A stretch of 64,000 nt of DNA from Pelagibius marinus. Lineage in GTDB: Bacteria > Pseudomonadota > Alphaproteobacteria > Kiloniellales > Kiloniellaceae. Location of the stretch: assembly GCF_014925385.1 (NCBI RefSeq), contig NZ_JACSDK010000008.1, positions 186,001-250,000 on the forward strand. The letters are read 5' to 3'. Position numbers and translations under genes: made by a program. The first letter of the stretch is position 1, and every line of letters begins with the position of its first letter. Below, one piece after another: positions 45,432 through 53,054 of the stretch. The notes below the pieces were generated by a model, which was given only the letters and a program-made list of their open reading frames with translations, was not told where the DNA came from and searched no databases.

Positions 45432-45899
45432 ATGGTCAGCATTGAGCTTGTCGAGAGCGAAGCCCAACCGCCGGAGAGCGCGGTGGCGCTGCTCGCTGCA
45501 TGGCAGCGGTTCAACGCTGACGGCAAAGGCCCGACGCGGGAGGACTTCACCCCTTTTGTCCTCAAGCCCTGGCTCGGCAACATCGACGTCTACGTGGTGG
45601 AGGACGGCGGCCCCGACCGCGCGATGAACTTTCGTATGCGCCTGAACGGCACGGAGGTCGTGGCCCTGACCGGCGAGGACTGGACCAGCAAGACCGCCCG
45701 CGACATCGACCGCAGCCTTGGCGTCAACCTGCATGAGGAGTTGCTGTCCGTCTATCGCTCGAAGCGGCCGCTGGCCCACCACATCCGCATCTTCCAGAAA
45801 GACTACGTCACCGCCTATCGCCTGCTGCTGCCGATCTTCTCGGAAGAGCGCGACGGGACGGTAGTGCAGATCTTCCTGGCGATCTTCGACGAAGGTTAG
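45432..45899 (+). CDS. PAS_5 domain protein, paralog 3
   Basis: 155 aa. VALLAAWQRFNADGKGPTREDFTPFVLKPWLGNIDVYVVED, NFRMRLNGTEVVALTGED and YRLLLPIFSEERDGTVVQIFLAIF align with the other two paralogs but with more divergence, and the acidic N-terminus differs. TTGGGG precedes ATG 45432. It converges with the 447-aa Cys-rich gene across a strong terminator. Function unknown. Confidence 0.75.
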   Translation: MVSIELVESEAQPPESAVALLAAWQRFNADGKGPTREDFTPFVLKPWLGNIDVYVVEDGGPDRAMNFRMRLNGTEVVALTGEDWTSKTARDIDRSLGVNLHEELLSVYRSKRPLAHHIRIFQKDYVTAYRLLLPIFSEERDGTVVQIFLAIFDEG

Positions 45900-45918
45900 C
45901 GGCGCTCGACCGCCGCGC

Positions 45919-45954
45919 AAAAAATGGGGCGTACCGGTTACCCGGCACGCCCCC
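45919..45954 (-). terminator. Strong Rho-independent terminator
   Basis: Stem GGGGCGT (45926-45932) with ACGCCCC (45947-45953), then one mismatch and CCGG/CCGG, with a four-base loop: eleven pairs. On the minus strand the stem is followed by ATTTTTT (45919-45925 read in reverse). It serves the minus-strand 447-aa gene ending at 46012 and may also stop the PAS_5 transcript. Confidence 0.78.
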
Positions 45955-46011
45955 AAAAACCGGACCGCAGCCAGGAGAGCCTTTGGCTCCGGCCTCGGCC
46001 TCAAAAGGCGT

Positions 46012-47355
46012 TCAGGCCTCTTCCTCCTCGACTTCACCGGCCGGGCAGCAGCGGTACTCCTGCGACTTCTCCAGCAGGGCGATCTGCTTGGCCAGCAGGT
46101 CGTTCTCGAGCTTCTTGCGCTCCAGTTCCAGCTTAATCTCCTGCTCCCGCGCCGGCTCGCAGACGATGCACTCGTCCAGGCAGCCCTTCACCAGGATCGC
46201 CGGAGTCGGCAGGCAGGACTTGAGTTCGAAGGACAGCTCGGCGGCCAGCTTCGGGTTCACATTGCCGCCCACTTTGTCAATCAGGCCGGCAGCGACCAGG
46301 TCCTTGTCGACAGCCTGCAGCGCCCGCTGACGCGCGGCCTCGGGGATCGGCTGGGCGCTGGCGAAGCGCTGCGCCGCCAGCGTACGGCTGGCGAGCTGCA
46401 CGCCCTGCAACTGCCCGCCAACGTCGCCGCCACCGGTCGAGACGGCGCCCGCACGGTCGGCAACGAAGCTGGCGCGGCTGACGGATTCCACCGCGACACG
46501 CCGGGTATCGGTAGCCAGCACCGCTTGCGGAATCACCGAGACCTCGCCCGTGAAGCGCGGCGGCTGCAGCGTCACCTTGCTGTCGCCGGCGGGATCGATG
46601 ACGCGCCGGGTAATCGCCAGGATCTTGAAGCGAACAATCTGCGTCTTGTTGATCTGGTAGGCGAAGTACGTCACCGCGTGACAGCGGTTGGGATTTGAAA
46701 CCGTTCGCGTCGCCGCCTCGAATGTGCTTTCCGACTCGCCTTCGGCATGCGTGCGGGTCTGCACCTCGCCCACTGTTACCGAACTGGAGGTGCGGGTCGC
46801 TTCCACCGAGCGTTCATGGGACCCCTCAGCGTGGCTTTTCAGCTCACGCAGGAAATCGAAGGTCGAGGAGGCGCTGTAGTTCCCGCTGAGCTCGGCCGAG
46901 GCGCCAGCGAAGACGGTCTCCAAGGCGCCCGACGTGCTCCCTTCGGTGTGGAAGGAACCCTTGCTGGAGCGGTCGGAGTCGATGTCGTCACGGATGGAGA
47001 GGTCCGACATGAAGCGGTCCATCGAGCTCATGTAGTAGGATTCTTCCGACGTCTGCTCGTGGCGATAGCTGACTTGCGACTCGCTGTCGAAGGTAAAGCG
47101 GTTCTTACGGCTGGATGTGAACAGCCGTACCGTCTCACCCGGCAGCAGCGTGGTCGAATAGACCAGGTCGCCCAAGGACAGCGGCCCCGGGCAACGCTCG
47201 AAGAGCACGCTGATTTTGATTTCGACGGGAATGTCGCCGATGCGATTGATCAGGCGATAGTCCCAAGTCAGGCGATTGCAGCAAGGCTCCTCCGTCAACT
47301 CCGGACAGCAGGGTACGGCACTGGCTTTCATCGCCTTCTCCTGATTGGCAGCCAT
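46012..47355 (-). CDS. Unrecognised 447-aa protein with Cys pairs and C-terminal coiled coil
   Basis: Starts MAANQEKAMKASAVPCCPEL, followed by TEEPCC, a structured region CPGPLSLGDLVYSTTLLPGETVRLF, a Ser/Glu-rich mid-section (SSTFDFLRELKSHAEGSHERSV), and a helix EQEIKLELERKKLENDLLAKQ likely to form a coiled coil, ending in CC...EVEEEEA. Ten or more cysteines occur as CC or CxxC pairs. No signal peptide. GGAGGA precedes ATG 47355. I know no function. The sequence suggests a self-assembling or metal-linked scaffold, but that is only inference. It is a single gene with its own terminator. Confidence 0.82.
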   Translation of the reverse strand: MAANQEKAMKASAVPCCPELTEEPCCNRLTWDYRLINRIGDIPVEIKISVLFERCPGPLSLGDLVYSTTLLPGETVRLFTSSRKNRFTFDSESQVSYRHEQTSEESYYMSSMDRFMSDLSIRDDIDSDRSSKGSFHTEGSTSGALETVFAGASAELSGNYSASSTFDFLRELKSHAEGSHERSVEATRTSSSVTVGEVQTRTHAEGESESTFEAATRTVSNPNRCHAVTYFAYQINKTQIVRFKILAITRRVIDPAGDSKVTLQPPRFTGEVSVIPQAVLATDTRRVAVESVSRASFVADRAGAVSTGGGDVGGQLQGVQLASRTLAAQRFASAQPIPEAARQRALQAVDKDLVAAGLIDKVGGNVNPKLAAELSFELKSCLPTPAILVKGCLDECIVCEPAREQEIKLELERKKLENDLLAKQIALLEKSQEYRCCPAGEVEEEEA

Positions 47356-47792
47356 GATAGATTCCTCCGTTCGGCCACAGGCCCCCGACCGGCCCGCGGC
47401 AAGGGCGGGCTGTTCCGGCCTCCTACGAGGCACGGCGGGGACAAGCGGTGTCTGGTTGCTCAAGCGGCAAACCCGAGCGGCCGGAGGCAAAGGGGCAGAG
47501 GTCTTCAGAAACAGCGGCGGACGAACAACTTTCAATTCCGAACCGAAGGTGCCGCGTCTCTGAACCGCCGTATCGGCGGCGACTTCAACCGGGCATCCGA
47601 AAGCGACGATGCGCTTCCCGTTCCTTGGCCACAAACCTTCCCAGGTTCGTCACGAACTGCCGGGCCTTCTCGCCACGGCAGAAGGATGGGGTATCACGCG
47701 CCGTGAAGCATCGCTGTGACATTGCGCACCGCTCTCCCTCTGCGCGCCGTCAGCGACTCCTCTGCGCCGCCGCCTACTTCTTTATGGACCGG
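47356..47792. other. Intergenic stretch, no supported gene
   Basis: About 437 bp upstream of the 447-aa gene. It must hold that gene's promoter. Open frames here are of shadow composition with no ribosome site. The adjoining 47793-47939 holds a cytochrome c remnant. Confidence 0.45.
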
Positions 47793-47939
47793 CTAGTTCG
47801 CTATATGCGCGAGATAGTGAGCCAGGACCACAAGGTCCGCGTCACCGAGCGACGCCACCACCTCGACCATGGCGGCGCGATCACCGAGCCGCCGTTCGGC
47901 CTTGTAGTCGTGCAGGGTCCTCGGATGACGGTCGTCGCG
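47793..47939 (-). pseudogene. C-terminal remnant of a class I cytochrome c gene
   Basis: Forty-eight codons, open only between a TAG at 47940-47942 and a TAG at 47793-47795, read HDYKAERRLGDRAAMVEVV then ASLGDADLVVLAHYLAHIAN. This matches the end of c-type cytochromes: the methionine ligand region followed by LSDADxxALAxYLA. No CxxCH heme site or start codon lies upstream in frame, so this is a decayed 3' fragment lying just after the GFA gene. Confidence 0.5.
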
Positions 47940-47987
47940 CTAGTGGCGCAGCGACGGCACCTGCTTCCCGCTCAGCAGCTCGGCGCC

Positions 47988-48473
47988 TCAACCACCGAGC
48001 AGCGCCTTGCGGCGCTCCAGGCTCTCGGCCGGCCAGCAGGCCTCGCGGTCGTAGTATTCCGGAAAGGCGAGCGCGCCTTTGGGCAGCTCGAACCAGGGCT
48101 GCTTGGAAGCGGTAAAGATGTGGATGTCCGGCGGCAGGCGGTCGGGGTCGTCCAGGGTGCCGACCCGGACGAAGCGGACCTTGTCGCCGGCCCCGGCATA
48201 GTTGCTCCACAGCGCCACGTGGCAGGAGGGGCAGCGGGCGATCTTCTGGCCCTTGCCGCTTTCGCTGGGCGTCAGCACCACCTCCGGCGTACCCTGCAGC
48301 AGCTCTACCCGTTCGGCCTCGATCATGGCGTTCAGCACGAAGGCCGAGCCGGTCTCGCGCTGGCACCAGCGGCAGTGGCAGCAGTGCACGTACATCGGCC
48401 CGGTCATCAGGCGATAGCGCAGTTGCCCGCAGGCGCAGCCGCCTTCCAAGGGATAGCCCCCGGTCTCGCTCAT
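47988..48473 (-). CDS. GFA family (CENP-V/Gfa zinc) protein
   Basis: 161-aa zinc protein of the glutathione-dependent formaldehyde-activating family. Zinc ligands are GCACGQLRYR (N-terminal CxC), HCCHCRWCQRETGSAF and RCPSCHVALW. Family members are often annotated as glutathione-binding, but most have no proven reaction. ATG 48473 follows GGGGAGGAAGAGG. The last bases of the gene adjoin the cytochrome c remnant. No formaldehyde-oxidation genes adjoin. Confidence 0.88.
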   Translation of the reverse strand: MSETGGYPLEGGCACGQLRYRLMTGPMYVHCCHCRWCQRETGSAFVLNAMIEAERVELLQGTPEVVLTPSESGKGQKIARCPSCHVALWSNYAGAGDKVRFVRVGTLDDPDRLPPDIHIFTASKQPWFELPKGALAFPEYYDREACWPAESLERRKALLGG

Positions 48474-48585
48474 TCCTCTTCCTCCCCGGTCAGCCTCGCT
48501 CCGCAAGCGAGCCACTCTACCGACTCAGCATGCCGCCGGCGGCGATGCGAGGCAACCACCGCCGGCAAGGCTGGAAGACGGCAGA

Positions 48586-49080
48586 TCAGTTCGGCACCTG
48601 GACGGGAACCACCACCTGGCGGGTGTTGGCCCCCGAGGTCACCTGCAGCGCCTGGATGTAGGTGCCGTCGTCCCAGTTGCCGGAGACCGGGCGCAGGGCG
48701 AAGCGATAGACGCCGTCGGGAAACTCGGCGAAGCAGGCCGGGCAGACGCCGCTCTGCACGAAGACGAGGCTGATGCCCCCCGGGTTTTGCAGGGCGGTAA
48801 AGGAGAAGTCGCCCTCGGCCAGGCCCGTGATGGGCAGCCCATTGGCGGTGCGCGCATAGACGAAGACCACGACGATGGAATCGTTGCCGACCGCCGCCGC
48901 CCCGCTGGACCCGGTGCCGCCGCAGAGCACGTGTCCCGCGATGTCGCAGGCATCGACGTCGATCACCACGTCGAGGTTCTGGTTGGGCACGATGATCGTT
49001 TCGGCATTGGCGATGCTGGTGATCGCCAGGGCGGTGATGAAGAAGAGAAGGCTGTAGTAGATGATGCGAAGGCGTTGCAT
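48586..49080 (-). CDS. Hypothetical secreted protein with beta-rich domain
   Basis: 164 aa. A Sec signal peptide (MQRLRIIYYSLLFFITALAI, cleavage near NAE) leads to a beta-rich mature part with DVDACDIAGHVLCGG and VQSGVCPACFAEFPDGVYRFAL. Four cysteines could form disulfides. The middle (VVVFVYARTANGLPITGLAEGDFSF) reads like an immunoglobulin-like or carboxypeptidase-regulatory-like fold. ATG 49080 after GGGAGA. Function unknown; reads divergently from the Crp/Fnr gene. Confidence 0.72.
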   Translation of the reverse strand: MQRLRIIYYSLLFFITALAITSIANAETIIVPNQNLDVVIDVDACDIAGHVLCGGTGSSGAAAVGNDSIVVVFVYARTANGLPITGLAEGDFSFTALQNPGGISLVFVQSGVCPACFAEFPDGVYRFALRPVSGNWDDGTYIQALQVTSGANTRQVVVPVQVPN

Positions 49081-49262
49081 TGGGCTCTCCCGCATTGATT
49101 GCTCCCCGGACCGAGCCTGCCCGCGGCCGGCGCCGGACCCTATGCGGAATCCCACAAATCCAAGGTCTCCCCCCTTATTTGCCGGCCGGACAACCCTTTT
49201 GCGCCGCCGGTGGACGGCGCCGCCCGCCCTGCGATATGGTCCAGCGGTTGAACCGGCCGCTT

Positions 49263-49306
49263 CCGGCCCCAAAATATGGGGCCGGTTCCGCAGCTTCCGC
49301 GGAACC
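49263..49306. promoter_or_regulatory. Two overlapping perfect inverted repeats before the Crp/Fnr gene
   Basis: First: CCGGCCCC (49263-49270) with GGGGCCGG (49278-49285), seven-base AT centre. Second: GGTTCCGC (49284-49291) with GCGGAACC (49299-49306), seven-base loop. Both have 8-bp perfect arms and they share two bases, 22 bp before the Crp/Fnr start. They could be operators or mutually exclusive mRNA hairpins over the ribosome site region. Confidence 0.55.
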
Positions 49307-49327
49307 GTGTCTTGGAGTAGTTCTGCG

Positions 49328-49990
49328 ATGTCGCCCGAATGGATCACCCGCTTTCCCGAGCTGGGCAAGCTGACGGCGGCCGAGCAGAAGCTGGTCGCCG
49401 AGCGGGCGCAGGTCGTCTCCCTGCCCGCCCGGACCACGGTCTTCGCGCCCGGCCTGCCGGCCGAGAACTTCCTGCTGGTGCTGGACGGCACAGTGCGGGT
49501 GCAGCAGGTCTCCTCCGGCGGCCGCGAGATCGTGCTGTACCGGGTGACCGGCGGCGAGAGCTGCATCATGACCACCGCCTGCCTGCTGTCGCAGGACACC
49601 TATAACGCCGAGGGCATCACCGAGACCCCGGTCCAGGCCGTCGCGGTGCCCAAGGCGGCTTTCGATGAACTGATGGCCCGCTCCGCCGAGTTCCGGCGCT
49701 TCGTCTTCTCCGACTACTCCAGCCGCATCACCGACCTGCTGCACGTGGTCGAGGAAGTCGCCTTCGAACGCATCGACAAGCGCCTGGCCCAGAAGCTGCT
49801 GGAGCGCGCCGACGAGAGCGGGCACCTGAACGCCACCCATCAGGACCTGGCGGTCGAGCTGGGCACGGCCCGGGAGGTCGTCAGCCGCCACCTGAAGGAA
49901 TTCCAGCGCCGCGGCTGGCTGGAGCTGACCCGCGGCCAGATCGCCCTGGCGGACCGCGCCGGCCTGGAAAGCCTGGCCGGCGGCGCCTGA
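49328..49990 (+). CDS. Crp/Fnr family transcriptional regulator
   Basis: 220 aa. Cyclic-nucleotide-binding-like N-terminal domain (VVSLPARTTVFAPGLPAENFLLVLDGTVRVQQV, GREIVLYRVTGGESC) and a C-terminal Crp-type helix-turn-helix: NATHQDLAVELGTAREVVSRHLKEFQRRGWLEL. One cysteine in the sensor domain (GGESCIMTTACLLS has two) could respond to sulfide or redox state, in place of cAMP; FNR's N-terminal Cys cluster is absent. It heads the sulfide cluster and an FNR-like box lies just downstream, so it probably activates the following genes. ATG 49328. Confidence 0.87.
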   Translation: MSPEWITRFPELGKLTAAEQKLVAERAQVVSLPARTTVFAPGLPAENFLLVLDGTVRVQQVSSGGREIVLYRVTGGESCIMTTACLLSQDTYNAEGITETPVQAVAVPKAAFDELMARSAEFRRFVFSDYSSRITDLLHVVEEVAFERIDKRLAQKLLERADESGHLNATHQDLAVELGTAREVVSRHLKEFQRRGWLELTRGQIALADRAGLESLAGGA

Positions 49991-50033
49991 GCCGCCCCCC
50001 GGAAAGTCCCGGAAATCCGCCACTTTCCGGCGA

Positions 50034-50047
50034 TTGATCTTCCTCAA
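50034..50047. promoter_or_regulatory. CRP/FNR-type box before the sulfide genes
   Basis: TTGAT-CTTC-CTCAA matches the FNR consensus TTGAT-N4-ATCAA at nine of ten fixed positions. Nearby, GTGA-CTAAA-TCAC (50067-50079) is a second symmetric element. Both lie between the Crp/Fnr gene and DUF2892, so the regulator encoded next to them is the obvious candidate to bind. Confidence 0.6.
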
Positions 50048-50161
50048 GGCAATTTCACGCCCATTCGTGACTAAATCACATATCAGCGGTAGCGGGATCG
50101 TTAGTCTGCGGCGCAGAGCATCGCAATGCCGGCCCTCCCCAGCTTGAAGGAGACGACCCCC

Positions 50162-50362
50162 ATGAACCGCAACGTTGGAACCCTTGACCGCATTCTGCGC
50201 GTCATCGTCGGCGTCATTCTGATCGCCCTGGTGTTCGTCGGCCCGAAGACCGCCTGGGGCTGGATCGGGGTGATCCCTCTTGTCACGGCCTTCATCGGCT
50301 TCTGCCCCGCCTACCGTCTGCTGGGCATCTGCACGAGCGCCAACAAGAGCAAGCAGGCCTAA
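50162..50362 (+). CDS. DUF2892 small membrane protein
   Basis: 66 aa, with two hydrophobic segments (about 10-26 and 32-48): MNRNVGTLDRILRVIVGVIL and VTAFIGFCPAYRLLGICTS, where the cysteines in FCPAYRLLGIC are the DUF2892 hallmark (the YgaP membrane part is related). GGAG precedes ATG 50162. These proteins accompany rhodanese and sulfide genes and may hold or pass sulfane sulfur at the membrane; this is family inference. First gene of the sulfide operon. Confidence 0.85.
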   Translation: MNRNVGTLDRILRVIVGVILIALVFVGPKTAWGWIGVIPLVTAFIGFCPAYRLLGICTSANKSKQA

Positions 50363-50394
50363 GGGCCCACCGGGAAGACTTTGAGAGGAACGCC

Positions 50395-51258
50395 ATGAAC
50401 CCCGACGTGAAGACCTTCTTCGACGAAGCGACCTTTACCGCAACCCACGTGGTCTGGGACCCCGCGACCAAGGCTGCGGCCATCATCGACTCGGTCAAGG
50501 ACTACGACCCCAAGTCGGGCCGCAGCCGGACGGATTCCGCCGACGCGGTTATTGATTTCGTAAAGGCCCAGGGCCTGACGGTGGAATGGATCCTGGAGAC
50601 CCATGTCCACGCCGACCACCTGACCGCGGCGCCCTACCTGAAGCAAAAGCTGGGCGGGAAGATCGGCATCGGCGCGCGCATCAACACGGTGCAGGGCGTC
50701 TTCAAGAAGGTTTTCAACGCCGAGGACGACTTCGCCACCGACGGCCGGCAGTTCGACAAGCTCTTCGAAGACGGAGAGACCTTCAGCATCGGCAAGCTGG
50801 AAGCCAAGGTGATGCACACGCCGGGCCATACGCCAGCCTGCTCGACCTATATCGTCGGCGACGCCGCCTTCGTCGGCGACACCCTCTTCATGCCGGATTT
50901 CGGCACCGCGCGCTGCGACTTCCCGGGCGGCGACGCGCGCCAGCTCTTCAAGTCGATCCAGAAGATCCTGGCGCTGCCGCCCGAAACGCGCCTCTTCCTC
51001 TGCCATGACTACAAGGCGCCGGGCCGCGACGAATACGTCTGGCAGACCAGCGTGGCCGATGAAAAGGCGAAGAACATCCACGTCCACGAAGGCGTCACCG
51101 AGGACGACTTTGTGCAGATGCGCACCGAGCGCGACGAGACCCTGGACATGCCCGTGCTGATCCTGCCGTCGGTGCAGGTCAACATGCGCGCCGGTGACCT
51201 GCCGCCGGCCGAGGGCAACGGCGTGCGCTATCTGAAGATCCCCCTCGACGCCCTCTAG
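50395..51258 (+). CDS. Persulfide dioxygenase-type MBL-fold protein
   Basis: 287-aa metallo-beta-lactamase-fold enzyme that oxidises glutathione persulfide to sulfite. Metal ligands are THVHADHL (about 66-73), HTPGHTPAC, GDTLFMPDFGTARCDFPGG and FLCHDYKAPG. The long C-terminal extension VHEGVTEDDFVQMRTERDETLDMP is typical of the Blh/PDO branch. It lies 32 bp after DUF2892 and before the sulfide:quinone oxidoreductase fusion, the expected partner that makes its substrate. Mononuclear iron is expected from the family. Confidence 0.9.
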   Translation: MNPDVKTFFDEATFTATHVVWDPATKAAAIIDSVKDYDPKSGRSRTDSADAVIDFVKAQGLTVEWILETHVHADHLTAAPYLKQKLGGKIGIGARINTVQGVFKKVFNAEDDFATDGRQFDKLFEDGETFSIGKLEAKVMHTPGHTPACSTYIVGDAAFVGDTLFMPDFGTARCDFPGGDARQLFKSIQKILALPPETRLFLCHDYKAPGRDEYVWQTSVADEKAKNIHVHEGVTEDDFVQMRTERDETLDMPVLILPSVQVNMRAGDLPPAEGNGVRYLKIPLDAL

Positions 51259-51337
51259 GGGCCGACGGCGGACCGCAAGAGCCGAAGAACACAACATCCA
51301 AAAGGGTAACTGCCCGAAGGGGCCTCAGGAGGACTCC

Positions 51338-53020
51338 ATGGAACTAAAGAAAGTCGACAAGACCTTTGCCGTGTCACCGCAGATCACGCCGGCCGACGTG
51401 GCCGAGCTGGCCCGGCAGGGCTACAAGTCCATCATCTGCAACCGGCCGGACGGCGAAGGCAACGACCAGCCGCTGTTCCATGAAATCGAGGAGGCGGCGG
51501 TCAAGGCCGGGATGCAGGTGCACTACCAGCCGGTGGTGAGCGGCAAGGTGACGGACGAGGACGCGGAGACCTTCGCCGACACCTTCGAGGCCGCCCCCAA
51601 GCCGGTCTTCGCCTATTGCCGCAGCGGCACGCGTTCCATCACCCTGTGGTCGCTGAGCCGCGCCGGCAAAATGCCGCTGGCCGACATCCTGGTGGCCGCC
51701 AAGAACGCCGGCTACGACATGTCCGGCGTAGTGCGGCGCATCGCCAACCAGGGCAAGACACCGACGGATGCCATCGACGGCAAGTTCGAAATCGTCATCG
51801 TCGGCGCCGGTTCCGCCGGCATTGCCGTGGCCTCCTCGCTGCTGGCGCGCGCGCCCGACCTCAACATTGCCATCATCGACCCCGCCGACATCCACTACTA
51901 CCAGCCCGGCTGGACCCTGGTGGGCGGCGGCGTCTTCCAGGCCGACGAGACGGTGCGCACCCTTTCCTCGGTGCTGCCCAAGGAAGTGCATTGGATCAAA
52001 GCCGCCGTCGCCGCCTTCGAGCCGGAACGCAACGTGGTGCTGCTGGAAGGTTGCCGCGCCATTCAGTACGACCGCTTGATCGTCTGCCCGGGTCTGAAGC
52101 TGGACTGGCACAAGGTTGACGGCCTGGTCGACACCCTGGGCAAGAACGGCGTCACTTCCAACTACCGCTTCGACCTGGCGCCCTATACCTGGGAGCTGGT
52201 GAAGAACCTCAAGGCCGGCACCGCCCTCTTCACCCAGCCGCCGATGCCGATCAAGTGCGCCGGCGCACCGCAGAAGGCCCTCTACCTCTCGGCCGACCAC
52301 TGGTTCCGCACGGGCGTGCTCGACCACATCGACATCGCCTTCTACAACGCCGGCGGCGTGCTGTTCGGTGTCAAGGACTACGTCCCGGCGCTGATGGAGT
52401 ACATCGAGAAGTACGAGGCCGAACTGAAGTTCAACCACAACCTCGTGGCAGTGGACGGCCCGGCCAAGATCGCCTGGTTCGACCAGACCGACGCCGACGG
52501 CAACGTGACGCGCGTCGAGCGGCGCTTCGACATGATGCACGTCTGCCCGCCGCAGTGCGCGCCGGACTTCATCCGCGTCAGCCCGCTGGCCGACCAGGCC
52601 GGCTGGGTCGACGTCGATCAGAACACCCTGCGCCACAAGACCTACGAGAATGTCTGGAGCCTGGGCGACGTGATGAACGCGCCCAACGCCAAGACCGCCG
52701 CCGCGGCGCGCAAGCAGGCGCCGGTGGTGGCCCAGAACGTACTGGCCGACATGGGCCGCAACGTCGCCATCGGCCACTACGACGGCTACGGCTCCTGCCC
52801 GCTGACGGTGGAGCGCGGCAAGATCGTGCTGGCCGAGTTCGGCTATGGCGGCAAGCTGCTGCCCAGTTTCCCGACCTGGCTGCTGAACGGCAAGCGCCCG
52901 AGCCGCCTGGCCTGGCTGCTGAAGGAGAAGATCCTGCCGCCGATCTACTGGAAGGCCATGCTGCGCGGCAAGGAATGGCTCGCCAAACCGGAAGCGGTGA
53001 AACCCGAGGTCGTCAATTGA
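51338..53020 (+). CDS. DUF442 (rhodanese-like) - sulfide:quinone oxidoreductase fusion
   Basis: 560 aa in two parts. Residues 1-110 are a DUF442 sulfurtransferase-type domain with the Cys loop FAYCRSGTRS (about 90-99). Residues 150-560 form an FAD-dependent SQR: FEIVIVGAGSAGIAVASSLL (FAD), MPIKCAGAPQKALYLS (first redox cysteine), MMHVCPPQCAPDF (second), and a C-terminal quinone/membrane helix. Sulfide is oxidised to a persulfide and electrons go to the quinone pool; the DUF442 domain may receive the sulfane sulfur before the dioxygenase upstream. GGAGG precedes ATG 51338. Confidence 0.92.
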   Translation: MELKKVDKTFAVSPQITPADVAELARQGYKSIICNRPDGEGNDQPLFHEIEEAAVKAGMQVHYQPVVSGKVTDEDAETFADTFEAAPKPVFAYCRSGTRSITLWSLSRAGKMPLADILVAAKNAGYDMSGVVRRIANQGKTPTDAIDGKFEIVIVGAGSAGIAVASSLLARAPDLNIAIIDPADIHYYQPGWTLVGGGVFQADETVRTLSSVLPKEVHWIKAAVAAFEPERNVVLLEGCRAIQYDRLIVCPGLKLDWHKVDGLVDTLGKNGVTSNYRFDLAPYTWELVKNLKAGTALFTQPPMPIKCAGAPQKALYLSADHWFRTGVLDHIDIAFYNAGGVLFGVKDYVPALMEYIEKYEAELKFNHNLVAVDGPAKIAWFDQTDADGNVTRVERRFDMMHVCPPQCAPDFIRVSPLADQAGWVDVDQNTLRHKTYENVWSLGDVMNAPNAKTAAAARKQAPVVAQNVLADMGRNVAIGHYDGYGSCPLTVERGKIVLAEFGYGGKLLPSFPTWLLNGKRPSRLAWLLKEKILPPIYWKAMLRGKEWLAKPEAVKPEVVN

Positions 53021-53054
53021 AGCAAGCCGGCAACGGCCTGACAGGACCGTGGAT

